Below are positions 29,990 to 36,625 of a DNA stretch of 47,847 nucleotides, one piece after another; position 1 is the first letter of the stretch, and each line of letters begins with the position of its first letter. A program made the position numbers and the translations under genes. The stretch comes from Pseudomonadota bacterium (lineage in GTDB: Bacteria > Desulfobacterota > Desulfovibrionia > Desulfovibrionales > Desulfovibrionaceae), in the NCBI GenBank assembly GCA_023426275.1, contig JAFABC010000265.1:1-47847 (forward strand). Reading direction: 5' to 3'. Below the pieces are notes generated by a model, which saw nothing but the letters and a program-made list of their open reading frames with translations, was not told the origin of the DNA and searched no databases.

Positions 29990-30602
29990 TCTCACTGTCC
30001 TCCTTCTCGAAACGGGCCAGGATGGCCCGGCAGTTTTCGACGATTTTGGTCCGCACGGCCGGCTGGTACGGGTCGCGCAGCAAAAAGGCCTGCACCACGC
30101 CCAGGGCCATGTTCTTTTCCCGCTCGAACGGGTCCTTGATTTTCTTGGGCGGGTAGGGAGCCTCGGGCGTGTCCTGGGCAAGCTGGGTGGCGCGCCATTG
30201 GCGACGCTGACCGGACATGCCGTATCGCGCCAGATGACCAGCCTCTTCTAGAAAATTCGAATATTTACGAACATGCGAGTAGCTGACCCGGGTCACCAGG
30301 GCGATATCCTGGAGCGTGAAGCCGGGCTTGGCCGACCGGATGGCCCGCCAGATGCGCGGATAGAATTCCGAGTCACGGCGGCTCCCTTCCAGCGCTTCAG
30401 GATTGTAGCGGTATTGCGCCGTCCCTATGCGTTCCAGTTCGCCACGCCGGGCCATGTCGCCCATGATTCCCTGGACGCGCGGGTCCGCGCGCTTCTCCCC
30501 CAAGGCTTCGCACACCAGCGCAGGGGAGACGGCCGCCGCGCCGCCTTCGATCAGCCCGACAACGGCCGCGCGCACGACTTTTGCCGACAGACGTTCGCTC
30601 AT
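29967..30602 (-). CDS. Winged-helix phage protein
   Basis: This is a 211-residue protein. Residues ~1-65 resemble a small winged helix (AVSPALVCEALGEKRADPRVQGIMGDMARRGELERIGTAQYRYN). A second helix-turn-helix lies at ~90-125 (GFTLQDIALVTRVSYSHVRKYSNFLEEAGHLARYG). The C-terminus (~150-205) is helical. Two DNA-binding modules suggest a regulator or transposition accessory factor. It starts with ATGA overlap after the MuB-type gene and has GGAGG six bases upstream. Confidence 0.7.
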   Translation of the reverse strand: MSERLSAKVVRAAVVGLIEGGAAAVSPALVCEALGEKRADPRVQGIMGDMARRGELERIGTAQYRYNPEALEGSRRDSEFYPRIWRAIRSAKPGFTLQDIALVTRVSYSHVRKYSNFLEEAGHLARYGMSGQRRQWRATQLAQDTPEAPYPPKKIKDPFEREKNMALGVVQAFLLRDPYQPAVRTKIVENCRAILARFEKEDSENGHETTA

Positions 30603-31318
30603 GCTCGCCTCCAGGACCGTTGTTTTTGCACGGCCCGCACCATGGCCGCGTCGGCCGTGTGCGTTTCCTTGGCCTTGGCCGCCTGTTCCAGGAGCTGCAC
30701 CATGTTGCGCACGAGCCGCATGTCGCCGTCGGACGTGGCCCGGACCATGGCGCAGGCTTCGGACGTCAAGTCCAGCGACGCCGACTCAAGGGCAAATGCG
30801 GCGATGTCGGCTTCGTCTACCGGGGCAAAAGCCACCTCCTGGGTCACGCGGGACCAGACGCGCCGCCTTTGCGAGAGCAGCCCGATAAGCTCCTCCTCGC
30901 CGATCAGGATCACCGCCGCGCCGGTCGCCTCATGGATGTCGCGCAAGTCCTCGACGCGGCCGAAAGCCAGCCGGTCCGCTTCATCCATGTAGATGGTGGC
31001 GACCTGTCCATGATCGCGGCGCTTCTCCAATGTCTCGATAATCTTCATTTTGCAGGCGCTGGCCGAGCGCGGCGCTTTGGCGCCTGTACTCTCAAAGCAC
31101 AGCCGGCCTAAAAAGGCGGCCTGGCTTTCGTTTTCCCAGGCGGACAGGTAGACCCCGCCGCGTTCGGCATGGGAGTTGCGCGCGGCAAAGGTCTTGCCCC
31201 GACCGGCCTGTCCCCAGGCCACGACAATGCCCGGCTGGCCGCGTTCGGTGTCCTCGACGGTCAACACGGCGCGCCGAAACGCGGTCACGTTTCCCGTCTC
31301 CACAAACACGGATTTCAT
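30599..31318 (-). CDS. MuB-type AAA+ ATPase, transposition target selector
   Basis: This 239-residue protein starts MKSVFVETGNVTAFRRAVLTVED. Walker A is GQAGRGKT (residues 36-43), Walker B is IYMDEAD (109-115), and sensor-like residues lie in AAVILIGEEEL. It lacks the longer N-terminal HTH of Mu B, as do many Mu-like relatives. It binds target DNA as filaments and activates the transposase. ATG 31318 overlaps the transposase stop (ATGA), so the reading to 31399 is rejected. Confidence 0.9.
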   Translation of the reverse strand: MKSVFVETGNVTAFRRAVLTVEDTERGQPGIVVAWGQAGRGKTFAARNSHAERGGVYLSAWENESQAAFLGRLCFESTGAKAPRSASACKMKIIETLEKRRDHGQVATIYMDEADRLAFGRVEDLRDIHEATGAAVILIGEEELIGLLSQRRRVWSRVTQEVAFAPVDEADIAAFALESASLDLTSEACAMVRATSDGDMRLVRNMVQLLEQAAKAKETHTADAAMVRAVQKQRSWRRA

Positions 31319-33429
31319 GCTGATGCCTCCTCCCCGTTGGCGGCCATGCGGCGACGCGCGTAGACCGTGCGCAGGCGCTCGTAGCGACCACGCGCGCACG
31401 CCGCGTATTCCTCGGTTTGTTCGTAGTGGGTCATCCAGTCGGCGTCGGCCTCGCGCAGGGCCACGCCGTCCCGGACAGACACGTTGAAAAGGTATTCGTA
31501 ACGATCAAGTTCCGTTACGATATTGGCCAGTTGCGCCGGCGGCACATAGGCCGGAGCGGATTCGATCTTGGCCCGTGCCGCGGACTTAGCGGCTTCGATG
31601 CTCTTGACGTTCGGGGCGGGCGGTTCCGGCAGGGCAGGCGGGGCCGTGGCGGCATCTTTGGCGGCCACAAGCTGCATGCGGTGCTGCGTTTCCGGGAGCA
31701 CCACGTTGGCGAGGAACTCCCTGGCGTCGGCCGTGACCTGGTTTTCGAGAGCCTTCTTGTAGGCGATCTCGGAGGCAAGAAGGGCCTTGTCCTCCTCCGT
31801 GCCCAGGATGCCGGCGGCCGGATGCACGGTGTTCGGCACCGGCGTGGCCTCGCAAATCAGCCGCTTGCCCGTCTCGTCGTAAACCAGCACGGACCGGCGG
31901 TCCTGGTCGTCATAGCGGACCAGCACCGGGTGGCGGAGAGAATGCAGGAAAGGATGGCGGTAATGCCGTCCGAAAATTTTGACGCCATTCTGCTCGATGG
32001 TGCGGACGGTTTTGGAGAGCATGCACAACCGCAGTTTGCTCAGCTCGGCGTCGGTCAGGCCAGGGCCGGCCCCCGGCGCGAACGCGTCAAGCGGCGCCCG
32101 GCCTTGCAAGTGGCCACGTTGGGGCCGTCGGGTATACTCGTCGAACCACATGGCCACGGCCGTGTGGGCCTCTTCAATGGTCAGCGGCCGATAGCCCGAG
32201 GCTTCGTAGAGCTTGCGGTGCAGCTCTTCGCCGCGCTTGAGGCGGGGCGGTTTGTTTTCGATGCAAGAGCCGACATAACTGGGGCACCAGCGTTCCAGTT
32301 CGCCGAACGACCCGAAGAACCGTTCGATGGTTTTGGACTGGCCGTGATAGCCCCAAGCGAAAATTGTCTGGATGCCAAGCTCTTGAAATACGCCGCCCAG
32401 GCCGGTTTGCGTCAGGTCAACCCCGGTAAAGAATTTGCCCTTGAACGCCTTGCCGTTGTCCAGGTAGGCGATGCGGGGGAACTTCCCGAGGCGCAAGCAG
32501 GCCCGGCGCAGGGCCGAGGCGATGGCTTGCGTGTTTTCCGTGGGCAGGATTTCCCACCCCAAAGGGTAGCTGGACGCCATGTCGTACCAGAGCACCAGCT
32601 CCATGCGAGCGCCCTTGCCGGTTTCCGGGTCCAAAATTTCAAAATTAAGCACATGGCCGTCGGCCACCATGATGTCGCCGACCTGGATCTTCGAGTAGTC
32701 GCGCACGATGTACGGGCAACATTCGTCCACCCAGGCTTTTTTGCCCTTTCGAGAATAGACGAATTCTCCGTAATTGTTGGCGATCCACTTTTCTATAAAC
32801 CGGCGGATGGTGATTTCGGAACAGGGCGGCAGCCCGGCCGGCTTGAAGGCTTTGAGGGCTTCGCGGCAGACCTCGGCGATGTTCGGCTGGTTGGGGTGCC
32901 GTACAAGGGCGGTGATGATGGTCTGGTGGGCCACGGTCAAAATCGGCTCGACGCGCACGCCGCCGCGCGTGTCGGCCAGGGCCAGGGCCGAGCCGGTGCG
33001 GCGCAGCTTGAGCTTCCAGCGTTCCAGGGATTGCACGGATACCGCATCCCCCAGCACTTCTTTGACCTTCGGCCACACGCCGGCCCGGTAGGCAGCGAGG
33101 AATTCCTTTTGGGCAATGCCCTTGCGCGGGGCTTTGGCCAGGGCGTCTGTGTAGAGCCGCACCAGATCGGCCCTGGCCAGCGCGCCGCGCCGCTGTTCCT
33201 CGGTGAGGGCGATTTCGGACGCGTCGGCGGGCAGGTTCGCACCTTCGGAGGCGGTCAGGGCGTCCCGGACCTCGGCAGGGAGGGAGGCAGTGAGATACAG
33301 TCGGCGGTGGCCGCCACGGCAAGGCTGCTCTTCAAAGGACCAGGACTCTTTTTCGGCCCTGGCCCGTGCGGCCCTTTCCGTGATCTCTATCGCCTGTGCG
33401 ATTGCTTTTGCCGAGTATTTGTCTTGCAT
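31315..33429 (-). CDS. MuA-type DDE transposase
   Basis: This is a 704-residue protein. An N-terminal Mu DNA-binding region (residues ~1-60) with ITERAARARAEKESWSFEEQPCRGGHRRLY is followed by helical domains (~70-230). The RNase H-like catalytic core has D257 (VADGH), D324 (AYLDNGKAFKG) and E369 (SKTIERFFGS). A beta-barrel domain (~480-540) with HYRHPFLHSLRHPVLVRYDDQDRRSVLVYDETGKRLICEA follows, and then a C-terminal tail that interacts with the ATPase. It catalyses replicative transposition and integration by binding the terminal repeats. All three acidic residues are present, so it is probably active. Confidence 0.95.
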   Translation of the reverse strand: MQDKYSAKAIAQAIEITERAARARAEKESWSFEEQPCRGGHRRLYLTASLPAEVRDALTASEGANLPADASEIALTEEQRRGALARADLVRLYTDALAKAPRKGIAQKEFLAAYRAGVWPKVKEVLGDAVSVQSLERWKLKLRRTGSALALADTRGGVRVEPILTVAHQTIITALVRHPNQPNIAEVCREALKAFKPAGLPPCSEITIRRFIEKWIANNYGEFVYSRKGKKAWVDECCPYIVRDYSKIQVGDIMVADGHVLNFEILDPETGKGARMELVLWYDMASSYPLGWEILPTENTQAIASALRRACLRLGKFPRIAYLDNGKAFKGKFFTGVDLTQTGLGGVFQELGIQTIFAWGYHGQSKTIERFFGSFGELERWCPSYVGSCIENKPPRLKRGEELHRKLYEASGYRPLTIEEAHTAVAMWFDEYTRRPQRGHLQGRAPLDAFAPGAGPGLTDAELSKLRLCMLSKTVRTIEQNGVKIFGRHYRHPFLHSLRHPVLVRYDDQDRRSVLVYDETGKRLICEATPVPNTVHPAAGILGTEEDKALLASEIAYKKALENQVTADAREFLANVVLPETQHRMQLVAAKDAATAPPALPEPPAPNVKSIEAAKSAARAKIESAPAYVPPAQLANIVTELDRYEYLFNVSVRDGVALREADADWMTHYEQTEEYAACARGRYERLRTVYARRRMAANGEEASA

Positions 33430-33448
33430 CGTGTTGCCGTCCGTCCGC

Positions 33449-33478
33449 TTGAAAAGGTTCCGCGTCCCCTGATAGAGT
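33449..33478 (+). promoter_or_regulatory. Candidate promoter for small plus-strand gene
   Basis: TTGAAA (33449-33454) and TAGAGT (33473-33478) with an 18-bp spacer lie about 49 bp upstream of the ATG at 33527. The match to consensus is moderate. Confidence 0.4.
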
Positions 33479-33526
33479 TTCCGTTATCCGTTCCTTCAAC
33501 CCTCAACCCGCAAAGGAGACGCGGAA

Positions 33527-33718
33527 ATGTCGTTTTCAGATGATGCAGTGCTCACAGCCGCAAAAGAGCTTTACCTGTCAAAGATTGATCCAATAAAACC
33601 CCAGTTCTTTCCAAGAGGAGAGCAGGAGTATCTGATGCAGTTTGAGAAAGTTGCCGAGGAATTTAGCTCTTTTGTCCTTCTTCTACGTCGTAAACTAACG
33701 GAATCCGACCAATCCTAA
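33527..33718 (+). CDS. Small plus-strand protein opposing the early operon
   Basis: This 63-residue protein (MSFSDDAVLTAAKELYLSKIDPIKPQFFPRGEQEYLMQFEKVAEEFSSFV...) has an excellent AAAGGAG site seven bases before its ATG and a candidate promoter. It is more AT-rich than the adjoining transposase gene. Its last 56 bases overlap the 3' end of the opposing 61-residue gene. Transcription from here could interfere with the early transcript, or the protein may be lysogen-expressed. No family is recognised. Confidence 0.6.
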   Translation: MSFSDDAVLTAAKELYLSKIDPIKPQFFPRGEQEYLMQFEKVAEEFSSFVLLLRRKLTESDQS

Positions 33719-33848
33719 ATGCAAGTCCATTCTCCGCAGAAAGGTCATTCAAGGCGGCTGCCACGACGGTGGCCGCCCAAATGACATCATCCTCGGCATA
33801 CTGTTGCAGTACGCGCCGCACTGTTTTTCTGGCCTTCTCGAATTCCAT
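33663..33848 (-). CDS. Small early-operon protein downstream of hammerhead element B
   Basis: This 61-residue protein (MEFEKARKTVRRVLQQYAEDDVIWAATVVAAALNDLSAENGLAFRIGR...) has the ribosome site AAGGGG six bases before its ATG. That site is part of stem II of the ribozyme (33856-33925). It is the first gene on the 3' cleavage product and lies just before the transposase gene. It is helical and of unknown function. Confidence 0.65.
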   Translation of the reverse strand: MEFEKARKTVRRVLQQYAEDDVIWAATVVAAALNDLSAENGLAFRIGRIPLVYDVEEGQKS

Positions 33849-33855
33849 CCTATTC

Positions 33856-33925
33856 CCCTTGGCTGCTCATCAGGCCGGACGCGCCACCGTCCGACGACCG
33901 CCCGCGCAGGGCGGTTTCGCAAGGG
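33856..33925 (-). ncRNA. Hammerhead ribozyme, type II, copy B
   Basis: On the minus strand, two bases after a TAA stop: CCCUUGC, GAAA (33918-33915), stem III (A-CCGCCC with GGGCGG-U, 33915-33897), C17 at 33896, stem I (GUCGGACG with CGUCCGGC, eight pairs including one G-U, loop GUGGCG), core CUGAUGA (33873-33867), then GC-AGCC-AAGGG. Stem II pairs GC with GC and AAGGG with CCCUU around a four-base bulge. The core is identical to copy A, but five of the stem I pairs differ and remain paired, which is covariation between copies. The predicted cut lies between 33896 and 33895. Confidence 0.87.
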
Positions 33926-34048
33926 TTATTCCGTGCTTCCCGTAAGGTGCTCGGACACCGCTTTCTGGATGCCGTCCAGTTTGTTGCGGATCGCTGTAAT
34001 CTTTCGCCGCGTCTTGGATGCCGCACGTTTTGGAGTCCATGCTTGCAT
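33926..34048 (-). CDS. 40-residue basic protein upstream of hammerhead B
   Basis: MQAWTPKRAASKTRRKITAI is followed by a short helix ending in TGSTE. GGAGGAATAGCC lies directly upstream of ATG 34048, a near-ideal ribosome site. The stop TAA is two bases from the ribozyme. The charge suggests nucleic-acid binding. Function unknown. Confidence 0.6.
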   Translation of the reverse strand: MQAWTPKRAASKTRRKITAIRNKLDGIQKAVSEHLTGSTE

Positions 34049-34050
34049 GG

Positions 34051-34248
34051 CTATTCCTCCATCCCAAGGAAACGCCTCGCGGTCGCGGATTCGAACCCAT
34101 CCCCGTTGTCTCGCAGCAGCACGCTGACGCCGCACATGCCCAGTAGCGCGGCCCTGACGGCAAGTTCTGGCATCTGGTTTTGCCTCAAAACCTGGGCAAT
34201 CTGCCGCATCTCTTCCGCCTTCCCGGTCATCCGCTTCCGCCTGCTCAT
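34051..34248 (-). CDS. 65-residue early protein of unknown function
   Basis: The protein starts MSRRKRMTGKAEEMRQIAQVLRQNQMPELAVRAALLGMCGVSVLL, with AAGGAGGTTGAAGC upstream of ATG 34248. It is mostly helical and basic at the N-terminus. It ends two bases before the next gene. No known family. The longer reading to 34443 runs into the Ner-like gene and is rejected. Confidence 0.65.
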   Translation of the reverse strand: MSRRKRMTGKAEEMRQIAQVLRQNQMPELAVRAALLGMCGVSVLLRDNGDGFESATARRFLGMEE

Positions 34249-34385
34249 TGCTTCAACCTCCTTCTTGCTGTGATATATTCCGCGCCCCCGCAGGGGATGG
34301 CGATCGTGTCGCTCTACCTCTCGTGCCGGGTGGACTGGCGGTCTGGCCGCTCGGCCCCCGCGAAGGCGCGGAAATTCCTGACGGC
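34249..34385 (-). other. 137-bp spacer after the Ner-like gene with hairpin potential
   Basis: On the minus strand it contains CCGCG-CCTT-CGCGG and CCCC-TGC-GGGG stems and an AATATATC segment 20 bp before the next ribosome site. It could be an mRNA processing or attenuation leader. No gene is seen. Confidence 0.35.
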
Positions 34386-34604
34386 CTAGGCCGCTTGCTT
34401 GCCGTTCGCGTTCTCCGGCAGGGCGAGCCATTTTACCGGACACCCCGCGTCCACGAGTCCTTGCAACGCCTGACTGTTATTGCGGCGGCCCCAAATGGTG
34501 TCGGACATGTGCTGACGGGGGACGCCGGCAAACTGGGCGAGCGTGGCGACGGAGACGCCCTTGCGCGCCATCCAGGCTTTGATTTCCCTGCTGTTCCGCT
34601 TCAT
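34386..34604 (-). CDS. Ner-like DNA-binding regulator
   Basis: This 72-residue protein starts MKRNSREIKAWMARKGVSVATLAQFAGVPRQHMSDTIWGRRNNSQAL. It has a lambda-repressor-like helix-turn-helix (residues ~18-45) and the length of Mu Ner (75). In Mu, Ner represses both early and repressor promoters. It lies in the second slot of the early operon, coupled to the first gene by ATGA overlap. It likely fine-tunes the operators at 35.15-35.28 kb. Confidence 0.75.
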   Translation of the reverse strand: MKRNSREIKAWMARKGVSVATLAQFAGVPRQHMSDTIWGRRNNSQALQGLVDAGCPVKWLALPENANGKQAA

Positions 34605-35035
34605 AGTTCCGTCTCGATCTTGCGTTTGCGCGCCCGCAGGCGCTTGATTTCCCGTTCCGTCCGCGCCCACTCCAGCAGCTTGGCGTCCTCGCCATCGATC
34701 ACCCGCCAGCCTTTCCCATGAGACCGGACCAGCAGGTCCAAGGGCTCGGCCGTGCCGAAGACGTGGCAAAATAGGTTGAGCGCGCGCACGCTCGGCACAT
34801 AGTCGGCCGCCTGCGGGTTGAGCCACTTTTCGAACGTGGCCAATCCCAATTCCCGTGCGCTGCCCGACGCCAACCGCACCCCGAACCTTCTGGCCGCAGC
34901 ATTGAGCCGGTCCACAGCCTCGGCCCGCGACAGCCCCGCCGCCTGAACGATCCGATCCATGGACACCGCAATGTCCGCGTCCGGATTGAGCTCGGGGAGT
35001 TCGAGCAGGCTGAGTTGCTGGGCGTGGGCTGCCAA
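34601..35035 (-). CDS. First early gene: putative phage regulator
   Basis: This is a 144-residue protein. Residues ~20-100 (ADIAVSMDRIVQAAGLSRAEAVDRLNAAARRFGVRLASGSARELGLATFEKWLNPQAADYVPSVRALNLFCHVFG) resemble a compact DNA-binding or regulator fold found in Mu-like phages of sulfate reducers. The C-terminus is a charged helix (EWARTEREIKRLRARKRKIETEL). It is the promoter-proximal gene of the leftward early operon. Function unknown. Confidence 0.65.
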   Translation of the reverse strand: MAAHAQQLSLLELPELNPDADIAVSMDRIVQAAGLSRAEAVDRLNAAARRFGVRLASGSARELGLATFEKWLNPQAADYVPSVRALNLFCHVFGTAEPLDLLVRSHGKGWRVIDGEDAKLLEWARTEREIKRLRARKRKIETEL

Positions 35036-35138
35036 ATCCTGTTTCTCCGATCCAATTTTTGCCGGGGCCTGGACATTGAGGATTTCCGCCGCCCCTGGTA
35101 GCTACGGGCTAACGGGTCAAGTGACCCCGTTGACCAAA

Positions 35139-35167
35139 GCTCTACCCAGAAGAAGAAAAGTCGTCAA
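35139..35167 (-). promoter_or_regulatory. Leftward early promoter
   Basis: On the minus strand, TTGACG (35167-35162) is followed after 17 bp by TAGAGC (35144-35139). One operator copy (35151-35163) occupies the spacer and the edge of the -35, so repressor binding would block it. It would drive the early operon beginning at 35035. Confidence 0.55.
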
Positions 35168-35279
35168 CATCGCTTTCCTTGTTTCCGACTTTTTTTCTTC
35201 TACTGAGCTTAGAATTTTAGGATAATGTGTTATGATAATTGAAAAAGATAAAAATTCTTCAACTTCCGACTTTTCTTCT
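35151..35279. repeat. Three phage operators sharing CGACTTTTCTTCT
   Basis: The 13-mer CGACTTTTCTTCT occurs on the minus strand at 35163-35151 and on the plus strand at 35267-35279. A version with three extra T residues lies at 35186-35201. Sites 1 and 2 form a divergent pair over the two promoters. Site 3 lies inside the first codons of the repressor gene. This spread suits looping and autoregulation by an S24-type repressor. Confidence 0.7.
35187..35215 (+). promoter_or_regulatory. Repressor-gene promoter
   Basis: TAGAAT (35210-35215) is a good -10; the -35 at 17 bp (GACTTT, 35187-35192) is poor and lies inside operator 2. It is 17 bp upstream of the ATG. Confidence 0.45.
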
Positions 35280-36026
35280 GACTTTCAAGATAAAAGCCGG
35301 AAAGAGTCAGATGCGATAATCTCTCGCATGCTGCAGGCGATTGGAGGGACGAGCTCGGAGCACCTCGCGTCATACCTAGGAATTAGCAAAGATGCTGTTT
35401 ACAAGGCTGCGCGGTCGCAGAAGATCCCGCCAGTTTGGTTTTTTTCTATCGCAGATAAGTCTAATATCTCAATAGATTGGCTCTCGACAGGAAAAGGCCA
35501 AATGCGTCGTGACGAAACTAATTTTGCCCCGGAACCGAGGCAAAAGCCGGAGAGCCTTCCCGACAATGGCCGACGCTGGATGAGCGCGGAAGCCGCGCCA
35601 GAACTGGGGTATGAGCTGGTGCCCAAGGTTCGGGCGCGGTTGTGCGCCGGCACGGGCAGCCTGGAGACAGAGGGCGAGGTGATCGGCCTCTACGCATTCA
35701 AGAGGGATTTCCTCAAACGCAAAGGTCAACCAAAGAACATGGTCTTGATGGATGTGGTTGGGGACAGCATGGAGCCGGAAATCATGTCCGGCGATACTGT
35801 ATTAATCGATGAGAGCCAGCGCGAAATAATTTCCGGAGGCCTCTTCGCGGTGGGCATTGATTCGGCTGTGCTGGTCAAATATGTCGATGCGCTGCCTGGA
35901 AAACTCAGTTTTCGCAGTCGAAACGATCGTTACAATCCCATCGAAGTCGATATGGCCGGCGACTTGGCCGACATGGTACGCATCATAGGCCGGGTGGTCT
36001 GGAGCTGCCGCGAGTACGTCCGCTAG
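35232..36026 (+). CDS. Prophage repressor with S24/LexA-type self-cleavage domain
   Basis: This is a 264-residue protein. An N-terminal helix-turn-helix (residues ~28-60: IISRMLQAIGGTSSEHLASYLGISKDAVYKAARSQKIPP) with a W-L-S-TG motif is typical of Bro/CI-like repressors. The C-terminal peptidase has Ala139-Gly140 (RLCAG) as the cleavage site, Ser179 (VGDSMEPE) and Lys216 (AVLVKYVD) as the catalytic dyad. It should be inactivated by RecA-stimulated self-cleavage during DNA damage, unlike the Clp-controlled repressor of Mu itself. It is the only early-region gene transcribed rightwards. Confidence 0.93.
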   Translation: MIIEKDKNSSTSDFSSDFQDKSRKESDAIISRMLQAIGGTSSEHLASYLGISKDAVYKAARSQKIPPVWFFSIADKSNISIDWLSTGKGQMRRDETNFAPEPRQKPESLPDNGRRWMSAEAAPELGYELVPKVRARLCAGTGSLETEGEVIGLYAFKRDFLKRKGQPKNMVLMDVVGDSMEPEIMSGDTVLIDESQREIISGGLFAVGIDSAVLVKYVDALPGKLSFRSRNDRYNPIEVDMAGDLADMVRIIGRVVWSCREYVR

Positions 36027-36027
36027 C

Positions 36028-36195
36028 TGTCCCACTTTGCCTGATATTTTCGGCCCCGATTCAGGCCAATTTCTCATCTTGCCCTTCGGACGTTCCATGC
36101 GCCTGGCCGACGCCCGAAAGCCCACGTCCGGCCTATGTTTGTCCCACGTTGAGCCTATCCGATCTAGGCCCCACGCCATTTCTCACTTTGCCTGA
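36028..36195. repeat. Four transposase-binding-type repeats at the prophage end
   Basis: Four copies of a 17-bp motif near TGTCCCACTTTGCCTGA lie on the plus strand: 36028-36044, 36070-36086 (TTTCTCATCTTGCCCTT), 36140-36156 (TGTCCCACGTTGAGCCT) and 36179-36195 (TTTCTCACTTTGCCTGA). Spacings of 42, 70 and 39 bp resemble the irregular L1-L3 layout of Mu. The last copy is 7-9 bp from the presumed terminus. Confidence 0.75.
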
Positions 36196-36204
36196 CTCCC
36201 CACA
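36196..36204. other. Prophage terminus (Mu left-end type)
   Basis: The inward-facing minus-strand sequence starts TGTGGGGAGTC, with the terminal 5'-TG used by Mu-like elements. Whether the end is 36202 or 36204 cannot be fixed without the other end or a target duplication. Confidence 0.6.
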
Positions 36205-36354
36205 AGCGGGGTGAAAATACCCCAGCCCCTCGGGGATGGGAAGCGGGCCGTGGGACTGTCCCCCGCCGGTCGCTGCCGTTCCTCCCGCCACGGCCGATCC
36301 GTCGCCAAGACTTCTCCTGGAGTTCACCCGATTTTGTGGAGGGTTTTCGACTTG

Positions 36355-36625
36355 AACTCTCGGCCTTGGTGTCTTCCAGGATCTCGAAAACCGTTGTTCC
36401 GACCTGCTCCACGGCAAGGGGAAGCGGGGCTCCCTGGCCGTCGAGGTGTTGCCGCAGGGCGAATTCATGTCGCAATACATGCACATTGTTGCCGGTTTTG
36501 AGCTCACTGTGGCAGGATTTGATGAGCACGGGCCGGCTGTCGCTTTTGCGAACGCCTTTATATGTTTTGATCCCGTTGCGTTCACTCACGATCTCCGTGC
36601 CGTGGTACTGCCGATGGTGGAGTAT
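36355..36625 (-). pseudogene. Protein kinase N-lobe remnant next to the prophage insertion
   Basis: The minus-strand frame encodes YHGTEIVSERNGIKTYKGVRKSDSRPVLIKSCHSE..., then LRHEFALRQHLDGQGAPLPLAVEQVGTTVFEILED. This fits the glycine-loop, Lys (VLIK) and linker region of the Ser/Thr kinase domain that opens large kinase/ATPase/histidine-kinase signalling proteins. The similarity stops near 36371. No clean start codon and ribosome site are visible, and only about 80 codons remain. The prophage end lies ~170 bp further in the reading direction, so insertion or earlier decay broke the gene. Confidence 0.55.

Larger units (their letters stand above)
35036..35231. promoter_or_regulatory. Divergent early/repressor control region
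   Basis: About 196 bp between the first early gene and the repressor gene. It holds the leftward early promoter, the rightward repressor promoter, two of the three operator copies and a perfect 14-bp inverted repeat GGGTCA-AG-TGACCC (35114-35127). Confidence 0.75.
1..36204 (-). mobile_element. Mu-like transposable prophage (right-hand part in host orientation; truncated at window edge)
   Basis: A near-continuous set of leftward genes matches the Mu gene order: repressor, Ner-like, transposase A, ATPase B, Gam-like, GemA-like, lysis block, terminase, portal, F, I/Z, capsid, tail completion, sheath, tube, tape measure, hub, spike, baseplate, fibres. The repressor side ends at about 36,202-36,204, where the inward sequence begins 5'-TGTGGGGAGTC, after four copies of an end-type repeat. 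Host-type genes follow to the right. The other end and the target duplication lie beyond base 1, so neither completeness nor target-site duplication can be judged here. Confidence 0.95.

Noticed and set aside
31417..33543. 708-codon plus-strand open frame opposite the transposase
   Set aside because: Shadow of the MuA-type gene; no motif or ribosome site, and the minus-strand frame has the DDE triad.
28931..33925. Interpretation of the two similar elements as attachment-site or IS end repeats
   Set aside because: Similarity is limited to hammerhead core positions and stem III, with different but complementary stem I sequences; this fits RNA structure, not DNA repeats.
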